DNA of 64,000 nucleotides from Sphingopyxis terrae subsp. terrae NBRC 15098 (GTDB lineage: Bacteria; Pseudomonadota; Alphaproteobacteria; Sphingomonadales; Sphingomonadaceae), in assembly GCF_001598815.1 (NCBI RefSeq), contig NZ_BCZQ01000017.1:1-64000 (forward strand), written 5' to 3'. Position 1 is the first letter of the stretch. Each line of letters opens with the position of its first letter. Below, piece after piece: positions 18,908-28,600 of the stretch. The notes under the pieces are model-generated. The model saw only the letters and a program-made list of their open reading frames with translations. It ran no database searches and was not told the origin of the DNA. Made by a program: the position numbers and the translations under genes.

Positions 18908-20263
18908 ATGGCGGTAGCGGATCACGTCGATTTTCCGACGTTCATGGAAGGTGTGAAGCGGCGCAACCCGGGGCAGCCCGAGTTCGTCCAGGCGGTGCAG
19001 GAAGTCGCCGAGGATATTTTCGACTTCATCGCCGACAAGGAAGAATATCACGCGCAGCAGATATTGCGGCGCATTGCCGAACCCGACCGGGTCGTGTCCT
19101 TCCGCGTCTGCTGGGAGGACGACAACGGCAATATCCGCGTCCAGCGCGGCTGGCGCGTTCAGAACAACAATGCCATCGGCCCCTATAAAGGGGGCATCCG
19201 CTTTCACCCGAGCGTGACCGAAAGCGTCCTCAAATTCCTGGCGTTCGAACAGACGTTCAAGAATGCGCTCACCGGCCTGCCGATGGGCGGCGGCAAGGGC
19301 GGATCGAATTTCAACCCGAAGGGCAAGAGCGTGCGCGAGATCATGCGCTTCTGCCAGAGCTTCATGACCGAGCTCTATCGCCACATCGGCGCCGACGTCG
19401 ACGTGCCGGCGGGCGACATCGGCGTCGGCGGGCGCGAAATCGGCTTCATGTTCGGCCAGTACAAGCGCATTACCAACGAATTTACCGGGGTGCTCACCGG
19501 CAAGGGCCTCGAATGGGGCGGCTCGCTGATCCGAACCGAGGCGACGGGCTATGGCGCCGTCTATTTCCTCGCGAACATGCTCGCGGCGAAGGGACAGGAT
19601 CTCGTCGGCAAGAGCGCGGTGATTTCGGGATCGGGCAATGTCGCGACGCACGCGGCGGAAAAGATCGTGCAGTTGGGCGGCAAGGTGCTCACCCTGTCCG
19701 ATTCGGGCGGCTTCATCCACGATCCCGACGGCATCACCCAGGAAAAGATCGACTGGGTAAAGGCGCATAAGACGCACCGGCGCGGCCGGATCGAGGATTA
19801 TTGCGCCGAGTTCAAGAGCGCCACCTTTACCGCTGGCAAAACGCCGTGGGCGGTGCCGTGCGACGTCGCGCTGCCGTGCGCGACGCAGAACGAGCTGAAT
19901 GGCGATGACGCGAAGATGCTGGTGGCAAACGGCTGCATCGCGGTGAGCGAGGGCGCGAACATGCCGACCGACCTTGCCGGTGTTCATGTCTTCAAGGACG
20001 CAAAGATCATGTTCGCGCCCGGCAAGGCGGCCAACGCCGGCGGGGTTGCGGTTTCGGGCCTCGAAATGAGCCAGAACAGCGGCCGGCGCAGCTGGAGCGA
20101 AGCCGAGCTGCAACAGATGCTCAAGGATATCATGGCGGGCATCCACGAACGCTGCCTGACCTATGGCGATCAGGGCGGCGGCTATATCGATTATGTGAAG
20201 GGCGCGAACATAGCCGGCTTCAAGAAAGTCGCCGACGCGATGCTGGCGTTCGGGGTCGTTTAG
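18908..20263 (+). CDS. gdhA: NADP-type glutamate dehydrogenase
   Basis: A 451-residue hexameric-type glutamate dehydrogenase, converting 2-oxoglutarate and ammonium to glutamate. Visible signatures are GPYKGGIRFHP (substrate site), PMGGGKGG with the catalytic lysine region, DVPAGDIGVGGREIG, and the Rossmann motif SGSGNVATHAA. The Ser-containing end of the second strand (TLSDSGG) instead of an acidic residue favours NADP(H). The start ATG follows GGGAGGGG at good spacing. With putA making glutamate just upstream, the two genes place proline and glutamate metabolism together, although they are separated by the divergent CcmI-like gene. The downstream five-haem cytochrome begins only 37 bases after its stop. 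Confidence 0.95.
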   Translation: MAVADHVDFPTFMEGVKRRNPGQPEFVQAVQEVAEDIFDFIADKEEYHAQQILRRIAEPDRVVSFRVCWEDDNGNIRVQRGWRVQNNNAIGPYKGGIRFHPSVTESVLKFLAFEQTFKNALTGLPMGGGKGGSNFNPKGKSVREIMRFCQSFMTELYRHIGADVDVPAGDIGVGGREIGFMFGQYKRITNEFTGVLTGKGLEWGGSLIRTEATGYGAVYFLANMLAAKGQDLVGKSAVISGSGNVATHAAEKIVQLGGKVLTLSDSGGFIHDPDGITQEKIDWVKAHKTHRRGRIEDYCAEFKSATFTAGKTPWAVPCDVALPCATQNELNGDDAKMLVANGCIAVSEGANMPTDLAGVHVFKDAKIMFAPGKAANAGGVAVSGLEMSQNSGRRSWSEAELQQMLKDIMAGIHERCLTYGDQGGGYIDYVKGANIAGFKKVADAMLAFGVV

Positions 20264-20300
20264 GGTAAAAGGCCCTCAGGGCAAAAGGGGACTCGTGGGA

Positions 20301-21740
20301 ATGACGACGCACGCTGGCATCGGGCGCGGCGATCGGTCGTGGGCGGCGGTGGCGGCACTGGCTCTGCTGCTTGCCATGCTTGCGATCGCCGCGACGCTTT
20401 CGGCGCCTCCGGCGCGCTCGCAGGGCGAAAGCGGCGGGCGTTTCCTGGGTGTTGCGTCCTGCGCGGGATCGACCTGCCACGGCCGGATGGAGGGCGACGG
20501 CGTCGTTGTCCGTCAGGACGAGTTGATGCGCTGGCAGGAACCCTCGACCCCCGGCGGCGCGCATAGCCGCGCCTGGGCGGTGCTCAACACCAGCCGCAGC
20601 CAGTTCATTGCCCGCAACCTTGGCATCGGCGATCCGGCGCGCGCGTCGATGTGCCTCGGGTGCCACAGCGATGCGGCGACGAGCCGCGGTACCGCGCCGA
20701 TCGAGGACGGGGTCACCTGCGAATCCTGCCACGGTCCTGCAGGGGGCTGGATCGCGAGCCATTATGCCGGGGTCGGCGACAACCCCAGCCCCGACGGCGA
20801 AATGCGCGAGAAGCATCTCGCCAATTTGCGCGCCGGCTTGCGCCGGCTCGAGGATCCGGTGGTGCGCGCGGGCGTCTGCGTCGACTGCCATTTCGGAGCC
20901 GCGGGCGAGGGGCAGTTCGTCACCCACCGCATCATGGCGGCGGGGCATCCGCGCATTTCGTTCGAGCTCGACCTCTTCTCCTCGCTCCAGGCGCATCATC
21001 AGGAAGATGCCGATTATGGCTGGCGCAAGTTCGGCGCGGCGGGCGCGCGCACCGACCATGTGCAGATGTGGGCGGTGGGGCAAGCGACCGCGCTCGAACG
21101 CAGCCTCGCGCTGTTTCAGTCGAAACGCGGGACCGAGGGGATGTTCCCCGAATTTTATTTCCTCGACTGCCACAGTTGCCACCGCCGGATCTACGATCAG
21201 GCGAAGCCGGTGAAGACCAGCGTCGACAATCCGGCGCGGCCGGGCATTCCCGAAGGCATGCCGCCCTATAATGACGAAAATCTGATCATGCTCTCGGCCG
21301 CCGCGCGCATGGCCTCGCCCGCGCTTGCCGAACAGCTCGGCGCGCGCAGCGCCGCCTTCCACCGCGCGATCGCGACCGACCGGCCGGCGGCTGTTCGCGC
21401 CGCCGCCGATCTGGCGCAGACGGTCGCGGCGCTCAAAAGCGCCTTCGCGGCGCGCGCCTTTTCGGGCACCGACGCCTTTGCGATGGTCGATGCGATTGCG
21501 GGCAAGGCAGTAAACGACCGCTTCACCGACTATGCGGGGTCGTCGCAGGCGGTGATGGGGGTCGACACGCTGCTCAACGCCATGGTTTCGTCGGGGCGGA
21601 TCACCATCGGCGCTGCGGCGGGAATCCGCGCCGACATCGACCGTGCCTATGCCTCGGTCAAGGATCCCAACGCCTATAAGCCCAGCGACTTCCAAGCCTC
21701 CTTCGGCAGCGCGGTGCGCGCGATTCAGGCGCTGCGGTAA
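20301..21740 (+). CDS. Five-haem c-type cytochrome (c554-like)
   Basis: A 479-residue secreted cytochrome with a signal peptide (cleavage near PARSQ) and five haem motifs: an unusual CAGSTCH (CX4CH, residue about 54), then CLGCH (118), CESCH (140), CVDCH (193) and CHSCH (about 290). Several extra histidines (HYAG, HRIMAAGHP) could be distal ligands. The first half resembles cytochrome c554-type multihaem proteins; the last ~170 residues have no haem and are helical. The start is ATG 20301 with AGGGG upstream; a GTG at 20295 is also possible. It is the first gene of a four-gene operon (next start 4 bases after this stop) and would carry electrons in the periplasm. Confidence 0.85.
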   Translation: MTTHAGIGRGDRSWAAVAALALLLAMLAIAATLSAPPARSQGESGGRFLGVASCAGSTCHGRMEGDGVVVRQDELMRWQEPSTPGGAHSRAWAVLNTSRSQFIARNLGIGDPARASMCLGCHSDAATSRGTAPIEDGVTCESCHGPAGGWIASHYAGVGDNPSPDGEMREKHLANLRAGLRRLEDPVVRAGVCVDCHFGAAGEGQFVTHRIMAAGHPRISFELDLFSSLQAHHQEDADYGWRKFGAAGARTDHVQMWAVGQATALERSLALFQSKRGTEGMFPEFYFLDCHSCHRRIYDQAKPVKTSVDNPARPGIPEGMPPYNDENLIMLSAAARMASPALAEQLGARSAAFHRAIATDRPAAVRAAADLAQTVAALKSAFAARAFSGTDAFAMVDAIAGKAVNDRFTDYAGSSQAVMGVDTLLNAMVSSGRITIGAAAGIRADIDRAYASVKDPNAYKPSDFQASFGSAVRAIQALR

Positions 21741-21744
21741 GCCG

Positions 21745-23724
21745 ATGCGGACCCGATCGCGCCTCTTTCGCACCGCCGCCCTTGTCGCCGGCCCGGCACT
21801 GCTCCTCGCCTCGTGCGGCGGCGGAGGCGGCGGCACGCCGACCCCCTCGCCGACTCCCACGCCGACGCCGACTCCCACCCCGACCGGCGGCCTCTATACC
21901 CCGCCGGCGAGCCAGTCGCTCAGCGTCGCCGACGTCCAGACCGTACTCGCCGGCGCGATTGCCGAGGCGCAGGCGCGCGGCCTGCCGTCGGTAATCGCGG
22001 TGACCGACCGCGTCGGCAATGTTCTCGGCGTCTTCCGCATGAACGGCGCGCGCGCCACCGCGACGACCTCGGCGGCGCCCAACGGCGACAATATCGACGC
22101 GCAGAACGTCACCTTCCCTGCAGAAGCGGGCGCGATCGCGAAGGCGATCACCGGCGCCTATCTGTCGAGCGGCGGCAATGCCTTTTCGACGCGTACCGCG
22201 AGCCAGATCGTCCAGGAGCATTTCCCGCCCGCGCCGACGACTGCGGGGCTGGAAAGCGGGCCGCTGTTCGGGGTGCAGTTCAGCCAGCTTCCGTGCAGCG
22301 ATCTTGCCGCGCGCTTCGGCGCCATGGGCGGCGGCGCGCTGATCGGGCCGAAGCGCTCGCCGCTCGGCCTCGCGGCCGATCCGGGCGGTCTGCCGCTTTA
22401 CAAAAATGGCGTGCTCGTCGGCGGCATCGGGGTGATGGGCGACGGCGTCTATGGCAGCGATCCCAACATCCTCGACATCGACAATGATGCCGAGGAGTTC
22501 ATCGCGCTCGCCGGGACGCGCGGGTTCGAGGCGCCGGCGGCGATCACCGCCGACAAGATCACCGTCGACGGGACGACGCTGCGCTTTTCGGACGCCACCT
22601 ATGGCGGCTTGCAGACGAGCGGCGGCGCGAGCTTCGCCAGTCTGAACGGCACGGCCGGCAATCTGGTCGCGGTCATCGGCTATGCCGCCGCGGCGATCGT
22701 CGCGGGCACCGCCTATGGCAGCGAAGCGTCGGGAATCCGCGCCTCGACCGCAGCCGAATTTTCCAACCGCGATGCCTTTGTCCTGACCAATGGCAGCGGC
22801 ACCAACCGCTTCCCGATCCGTGCCGGCACCGATGCATCGACCAACAGCGCGCCGCTGACCCAGGCCGAGGTGCGCGCCGTGCTCGAAGATGCCTTTGCGG
22901 TGATGAGCCGCGCGCGCGCGCAGATTCGCCGCCCGCTCGACAGCCGGGCGCAGGTGACGATCAGCCTCGTCGATACGCATGGCGCCGTGCTCGGCATCGT
23001 GCGCGCGCCCGACGCGCCGATTTTCGGCACCGACGTGTCGCTGCAGAAGGCGCGCACCGCGGCCTTTTTCTCTGGCGCCAACGCCGGGACGGAGCTCAGC
23101 GCGAACGCCAGCGCCGATGTGCAGCATTTCGTCCCCGCGGTGCGCAGCTTCCTGAACGATCCGAGCGCGCTGACCGGCACCTTTGCCTTTGCCGACCGGT
23201 CGGGGGGCAATCTGTCGCGCCCCTATTTCCCCGACGGCGAGGTCGGGCGGCCCAATGGCCCGCTGTCGCGCCCGATCGCGCAGTTCAATCCCTTTTCGAC
23301 CGGGCTGCAATCCGCCCTCGTCATCGGCAATATCGGCGTGCACCTCGGCTTCGTGTCGGGCGCCAGCGCGACCGACACGCCGCAACGCTGCACGACCTTG
23401 CCCGACGTCGCGGCGGGGCAGAATCGCCTGCAGAACGGTATCCAGATTTTCCCGGGTTCGGTGCCCATCTATCGCGGGACGCAGCTTGTCGGCGCGATCG
23501 GCGTGTCGGGCGACGGCATCGACCAGGACGATATGATCAGCTTCCTCGGGACGCATAACGGCGGCGCGCGCGTCGGCACGATCGGTAACGCCCCGATCGA
23601 CAAGCGTGCCGACAATATCGTCGTCACGCTGTCCGATGGAAAGACGGTGCGTCTGCGCTACATCAGCTGCCCCTTTGCGCCTTTCCTCGACACCAGCCAG
23701 CAGAATGTCTGCCAGGGGCTATAG
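21745..23724 (+). CDS. Lipoprotein with two HbpS/GlcG-like (haem-degrading/DUF336) domains
   Basis: A 659-residue lipoprotein with lipobox LLASC at residue about 24, followed by six glycines and a Thr-Pro repeat stalk. Two homologous domains follow, each opening with an HbpS/GlcG-type pattern: VLAGAIAEAQARG then VIAVTDRVGNVLGVFRM (near residues 65-105), and VLEDAFAVMSRARAQIRR then ISLVDTHGAVLGIVR (near 380-430). HbpS/GlcG proteins bind haem or small molecules, and some respond to redox. Here it is inserted between two cytochrome genes and would be anchored at a membrane by its lipid, with the stalk giving reach. Four cysteines sit outside the lipobox. The start is four bases past the cytochrome stop. 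The role is inferred. Confidence 0.75.
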   Translation: MRTRSRLFRTAALVAGPALLLASCGGGGGGTPTPSPTPTPTPTPTPTGGLYTPPASQSLSVADVQTVLAGAIAEAQARGLPSVIAVTDRVGNVLGVFRMNGARATATTSAAPNGDNIDAQNVTFPAEAGAIAKAITGAYLSSGGNAFSTRTASQIVQEHFPPAPTTAGLESGPLFGVQFSQLPCSDLAARFGAMGGGALIGPKRSPLGLAADPGGLPLYKNGVLVGGIGVMGDGVYGSDPNILDIDNDAEEFIALAGTRGFEAPAAITADKITVDGTTLRFSDATYGGLQTSGGASFASLNGTAGNLVAVIGYAAAAIVAGTAYGSEASGIRASTAAEFSNRDAFVLTNGSGTNRFPIRAGTDASTNSAPLTQAEVRAVLEDAFAVMSRARAQIRRPLDSRAQVTISLVDTHGAVLGIVRAPDAPIFGTDVSLQKARTAAFFSGANAGTELSANASADVQHFVPAVRSFLNDPSALTGTFAFADRSGGNLSRPYFPDGEVGRPNGPLSRPIAQFNPFSTGLQSALVIGNIGVHLGFVSGASATDTPQRCTTLPDVAAGQNRLQNGIQIFPGSVPIYRGTQLVGAIGVSGDGIDQDDMISFLGTHNGGARVGTIGNAPIDKRADNIVVTLSDGKTVRLRYISCPFAPFLDTSQQNVCQGL

Positions 23725-23727
23725 GCG

Positions 23728-25686
23728 ATGAGCGCGCTTGGAAGCAGCCTGCTGCCGATCATCGCGACGCTCGCGGCGCAGGGCGCGCCTGCGGCGGGTC
23801 AGGCGCTGCCGCCACCCCCGCCGCCGCCCGAACCGCCCGCGACCGATGGCGCCGCGCCGGACGCGGCGCCGGCTGCGATCCCGGCACCCGACGGCGAAGC
23901 GCTGATCCCGCCGCCGCCGCCGGTCGACTGGAAGGATGTACTGAAGGACGATCTGGTCACCCAGATTATCGAAGGCCGCCGCCGCCCCGGCTACACGCCC
24001 GATCTGCCCGACCAGATGCGGCAGGACAATGTCGGCGCGCTGCGTCCGCCGCCGCCGCAGGCCTTTCCGGGGATCGAGGATCAACTGCCGGTGCCCGACC
24101 GCTGGCGCCTCATCGAATCGCTCGGCGTGGTCAAGGAACGCTGGTTCGATCCCTATCATCAGAACACGCTGAAGGGCGACCGGCCGATCGACCGGTCGAA
24201 GGTGCCGTGGCTGCCGATCAGGGGCGACGACTGGTTTTTCGTCGCCAGTGCGGTGTCGGATACGGTGTTCGAACCGCGCACCTTTCCGATTCCGGTCGGC
24301 GTCCAGACCACCGAGCGGCCGGGCAGCCTCGACGTGTTCGGCAAGAACCGCAGCTTCGTGCTGTCGCAGACGCTGATCGCGGGCGCCGCGCTCATCAAGG
24401 GATCGACCGCCTTCAAGCCGCCCGACGTCGAATATCGCGTCACGCTGGCTTATAATTTCAACTATGTCGACGTGCCCGAACGGCGCGTGCTCGACGTGCG
24501 CCCGTCGCAGCCGAGCCATCGTTACGACAATTTCCTGGGGGTACAGGAATTGTTCGTCGACAAGCATCTGGGCAACGACAGCGACCGTTACGACTTTCAT
24601 TCGATCCGCATCGGCATCCAGCCGTTCCAGAGCGATTTTCGCGGTTTCCTGTTCAACGACAGCCAACTTGGCATCCGCCTGTTCGGCAACCGCGACAATA
24701 ACCGCTTTCAATATAATGTCGCGGCCTTCTGGCGGCTCGAAAAGGACACCAACAGCGGGCTCAACGACATCACCCAAAGCCCGCGCGACGATTTCATCTT
24801 CACCGCGAACCTCTATCGTCAGGACTTCCCCTTCGTCGGGCTGACGAGCCAGGTCAGCGTAACCTACAATCGAAACCGCGAAAAGAACGACATCCAGATC
24901 GACCACAACGGCTTTCCGGTGCGCCCGGCGCTTCTCGGCGATCTGCGCGGCCGCGAATATGACGTGACCTACCTCGGCTACAGCGCCGACGGGCGCATCG
25001 GACGGATCAATCTGACCGCCAGCTTCTATGCGGCGCTGGGCGAGGACCGGAACAGCTTCTTCACCAGCAAGCCGGCAAAGATCCGCGCGGGCTTCGGCGC
25101 CGCCGAACTCAGCTACGATCACGACTGGATGCGCTTTCGCCTGTCGGGCCTCTACGCCACCGGCGACAGCGATCCCTATAACGATGTCGAGGGCGGCTTC
25201 GACGCGATTTTCGAAAATCCGATCTTCGGCGGCGCCGACACCAGCTACTGGATTCGTCAGACGATTCCCTTTGCGGGCGGCGGGCGCGTCATTTCGATCA
25301 ATGGCCGCAACGGCATCCTCAATTCTCTGCGCTCGTCGAAAGAAGAGGGGCAGTCGAATTTCAACAACCCCGGCACCGTATTCGTCGGCGCCGGCGCCGA
25401 TTTCGACCTGTCACCCGAAACGCGCGTCAGCGTGAACGCCAATCATCTGTGGTTCGACAATACCGCGGGTTTGCAGGTGCTGCGCAGCGAAGGGTCGATC
25501 CCCAAGGATATCGGCTGGGATCTGTCGGTGGCAGGCATCTGGCGGCCCAAGGCGACGCAGAATATCGTCGGCCGCCTCAGCGCCGCGGTGCTGCTGCCCG
25601 GTGACGGGTTCAAGGATCTGTTCGAGAATCGCGAGCGCGACCGGGCTTATGTCTCGGTCCTCGCCAATCTGATCGTGAGTTTCTAG
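23728..25686 (+). CDS. Outer-membrane beta-barrel of the cytochrome operon
   Basis: A 652-residue protein. The N-terminus is weakly hydrophobic with no positive charge, so the signal peptide is atypical, and a run of prolines (about 29-70) follows. From about residue 140 the sequence alternates polar and hydrophobic residues in short strands (LAYNFNYVDV, FRFSGL-like patterns, SVNANHLWF) and ends LANLIVSF, with a terminal Phe typical of outer-membrane barrels. I do not recognise MtrB/PioB or a named porin family, and no CXXC motif like that of MtrB is present. Start and stop lie three bases from both neighbours. In context it is the best candidate for the barrel that would let a cytochrome reach through the outer membrane. 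Confidence 0.7.
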   Translation: MSALGSSLLPIIATLAAQGAPAAGQALPPPPPPPEPPATDGAAPDAAPAAIPAPDGEALIPPPPPVDWKDVLKDDLVTQIIEGRRRPGYTPDLPDQMRQDNVGALRPPPPQAFPGIEDQLPVPDRWRLIESLGVVKERWFDPYHQNTLKGDRPIDRSKVPWLPIRGDDWFFVASAVSDTVFEPRTFPIPVGVQTTERPGSLDVFGKNRSFVLSQTLIAGAALIKGSTAFKPPDVEYRVTLAYNFNYVDVPERRVLDVRPSQPSHRYDNFLGVQELFVDKHLGNDSDRYDFHSIRIGIQPFQSDFRGFLFNDSQLGIRLFGNRDNNRFQYNVAAFWRLEKDTNSGLNDITQSPRDDFIFTANLYRQDFPFVGLTSQVSVTYNRNREKNDIQIDHNGFPVRPALLGDLRGREYDVTYLGYSADGRIGRINLTASFYAALGEDRNSFFTSKPAKIRAGFGAAELSYDHDWMRFRLSGLYATGDSDPYNDVEGGFDAIFENPIFGGADTSYWIRQTIPFAGGGRVISINGRNGILNSLRSSKEEGQSNFNNPGTVFVGAGADFDLSPETRVSVNANHLWFDNTAGLQVLRSEGSIPKDIGWDLSVAGIWRPKATQNIVGRLSAAVLLPGDGFKDLFENRERDRAYVSVLANLIVSF

Positions 25687-25689
25687 ACG

Positions 25690-28600
25690 ATGATGCGCAG
25701 GCTCCTCGCCCTCCTGATCTTCCTGTTGATGGCGATGACCGCCGGTATGCAGGGCGCGCGCGCGTCGGAAGGCGAAAAGCCGGTCGCCGTCACCTATCGC
25801 TTCACGCCGCCGGCGCCGCGCGAACAGAGCGAGGCCGACGTCGAGGCAAAGTCGAAGGGCTGTTACAGCTGCCACACCCAGACCGACCGGCCGTCGATGC
25901 ACGCGACGCCTGCGGTGCGCCTCGGCTGTACCGACTGCCACGGCGGCGATTCGCAATCGCCCGCGGCGTTCGGGCGCCCCGAACTCGGCTACGACAATCC
26001 CTATAATCTGGCGGCGATGAAACTCGCGCATCCCCAGCCGACGCTGCCCGGGGCGTGGGGTGGCACATCGGCGAACCCGAAGCGCAGCTATACGCTGCTC
26101 AACAAGGAAGCGCCCGAATATATCCGCTTCGTCAACCCGAGCGACTACCGCGTGGCGCGCGAGGCGTGCGGGTCATGCCACCTCGAGATCATCGAGGCGA
26201 CCGAGCGGTCGCTGATGTCGACCGGCGCGATGCTGTGGGGCGGGGCCGCGTACAACAACGGCATCGTTCCCTACAAGAATTACATCTTCGGCGAGGCCTA
26301 TACGCGCGACGGCAAGGCCGCCTGCATCCTGTCGCCCTCGTCGCGGCTGACGAAAGAGGAATATGCCGAGGCGTGCAAGCCGGAGTTCGGCTTCGACAAG
26401 ATTTTGACCGACGCCGAAAAGAAGCGCGGCGCGCTTGCCAAAATGTACCCGCTGCCGCGCTGGAGCGTGATCCCGCCCGGCGACGTCTTCCGCGTCTTCG
26501 AACGCGGCGGCCGCAACATCAACACCCAGTTCGCCGAAATCGGCCTGCCGAACCCGACCGGCAGCATCCAGCGGCTCGAGGAACCCGGACGTCCCGACCT
26601 CAAACAGTCGAACCGCGGTCCCGGCACCGGGCTGCGTGTCGCGATTCCGGTGCTCAACATCCACAAGACGCGCCTCAACGACCCCTTCATGTGGTTCATG
26701 GGCACCAACGACCAGCCGGGCGATTATCGCCAGTCGGGCTGCGCCGGCTGCCATGTCATCTATGCCAACGACCGCGAACCGCGGCACAGCCTGACTTATG
26801 CGCAATATGGCCGCGATGGCGAAAGCGCGACGATCGATCCGACGATCGCGGGGAAGAAATGGAAACCCGATGATGACGGGCATGGCGGCGGACATGGTGG
26901 GGGCGCTGCTGGCGACGCGCATGGCGATCCGGCGAAACATGCGCCGTCGCCCGATGGCCATGGCGCGCTGATCGACCCCCAAGCCGCAAAAGCCCGACCG
27001 CAAGCCGCACCCGCGAAGGACCGGCGCGAATCGGGGCATCCGATCACCCACGCCTTCACCCGCGCGATCCCGACGGCGCAGTGCATGAATTGCCACATGC
27101 ACCAGCCCAATATCTTCCTGAACTCCTACCTCGGCTACACGATGTGGGATTATGAATCGGACGCGCCGCAGCTATGGCCCGGTCCCGACAACACCGCACC
27201 GCGCCCACTGGGGATGAGCGACGAGGAATATCAGAAGAAATACAAGCAACAACGCTATCCGACCGCCGCCGAAGTCCACAAGGTTCTCGAACGCAATCCC
27301 GAAGGCGCGAGCCCGCGCGGCCTGTGGGCCGACGTCGAGTTTCTGCGCGACGTCTATGACGTGAACGACAGCAACAAGGACACCCAGTTCGCCGACTATC
27401 ACGGCCATGGCTGGAACTTCCGCGGCATCTTCAAGCGCGACCGCAGCGGCAATCTGCTCGACGCCGACGGCAATATGTCGACCTATGGCACCGACAAGGC
27501 GCACATCGTCGATCCCAAGGATCCCGAAAAATGGCGCAAGAGCTGCGCCAGCTACAGCGACCCGGCGCAGCGCGACCTGTGTCTCGCCAGCGCCGATCCC
27601 GCCAAACCCGGTGTCGAGGGCAAGTTCGTGCCGCCCGGCATCAACCCCGGCAAGGCGGTCCATATGATGGACATTCATGCCGAAAAGGGGATGCAGTGCG
27701 CCGACTGCCACTTCGCGCAGGATGCGCACGGCAATGGCTATATCCAGGGCGAAGTCGCGAACGCGGTCGAGATCGGGTGCAAGGATTGCCATGGCACCGC
27801 CGATGCCTATCCCAATCTGCTCACCTCGAACGTCGCAGCACGGCCGCAAGGGACCAATCTTGCGCTGCTTCGCAATTCGGACGGCCGGCGCCGGTTCGAA
27901 TTCCAATATGACGACAATGGTGAAATCACGGGGCTGATCCAGCGGTCCATCGTCGATCCGAAGCTCCAGTGGCAGGTCAGCCTGGTCAAGCAGGCGGTGA
28001 CGCCGGGGCCGCATTTCAACGCGAAAGCGGCGCGCGCCAAACTGATGTCGCGCAGCGGCGCCGACGATGGCAGCTTTGCGTGGGGGCCGGGCGTGGCAAG
28101 GGAAGATCGCGCGCACGGCGACGACAAGATGGCCTGCTTCACCTGCCATCTGTCGTGGACGACGAGCTGCGGCGGCTGCCATTTGCCGATCGAGGCGAAC
28201 TGGAAGACCAGCATGCACCATTTCGAAGGGGAGGAGACGCGCAACTTCGCGACCTATAACCCGCAGGTGGCGCGCGACGAGATGTTCCAGCTCGGCCGGC
28301 ACATGCTGACCAAGCCCGGCGAGCCCGACGCCGACGGCAATCCGCGCGGGATCATCGCGCCGATCCGGTCGACATCGGCGCTGGTCTTGTCCTCGACGAA
28401 CCTCAACCGCGAACGCATCTATATCCAGCAGCCGCCGATCTCTGCTGCGGGCTTCTCGAGCCAGGCCTTCGCGCCGCATTTCCCACATACGGTGCGGCGT
28501 CAGGAGACGAAACAGTGCACCGACTGCCATCTGTCGCAGGCGGACGACAATAATGCGATCATGTCGCAGCTGCTCCTGATGGGGACCAATTTCGTCAATT

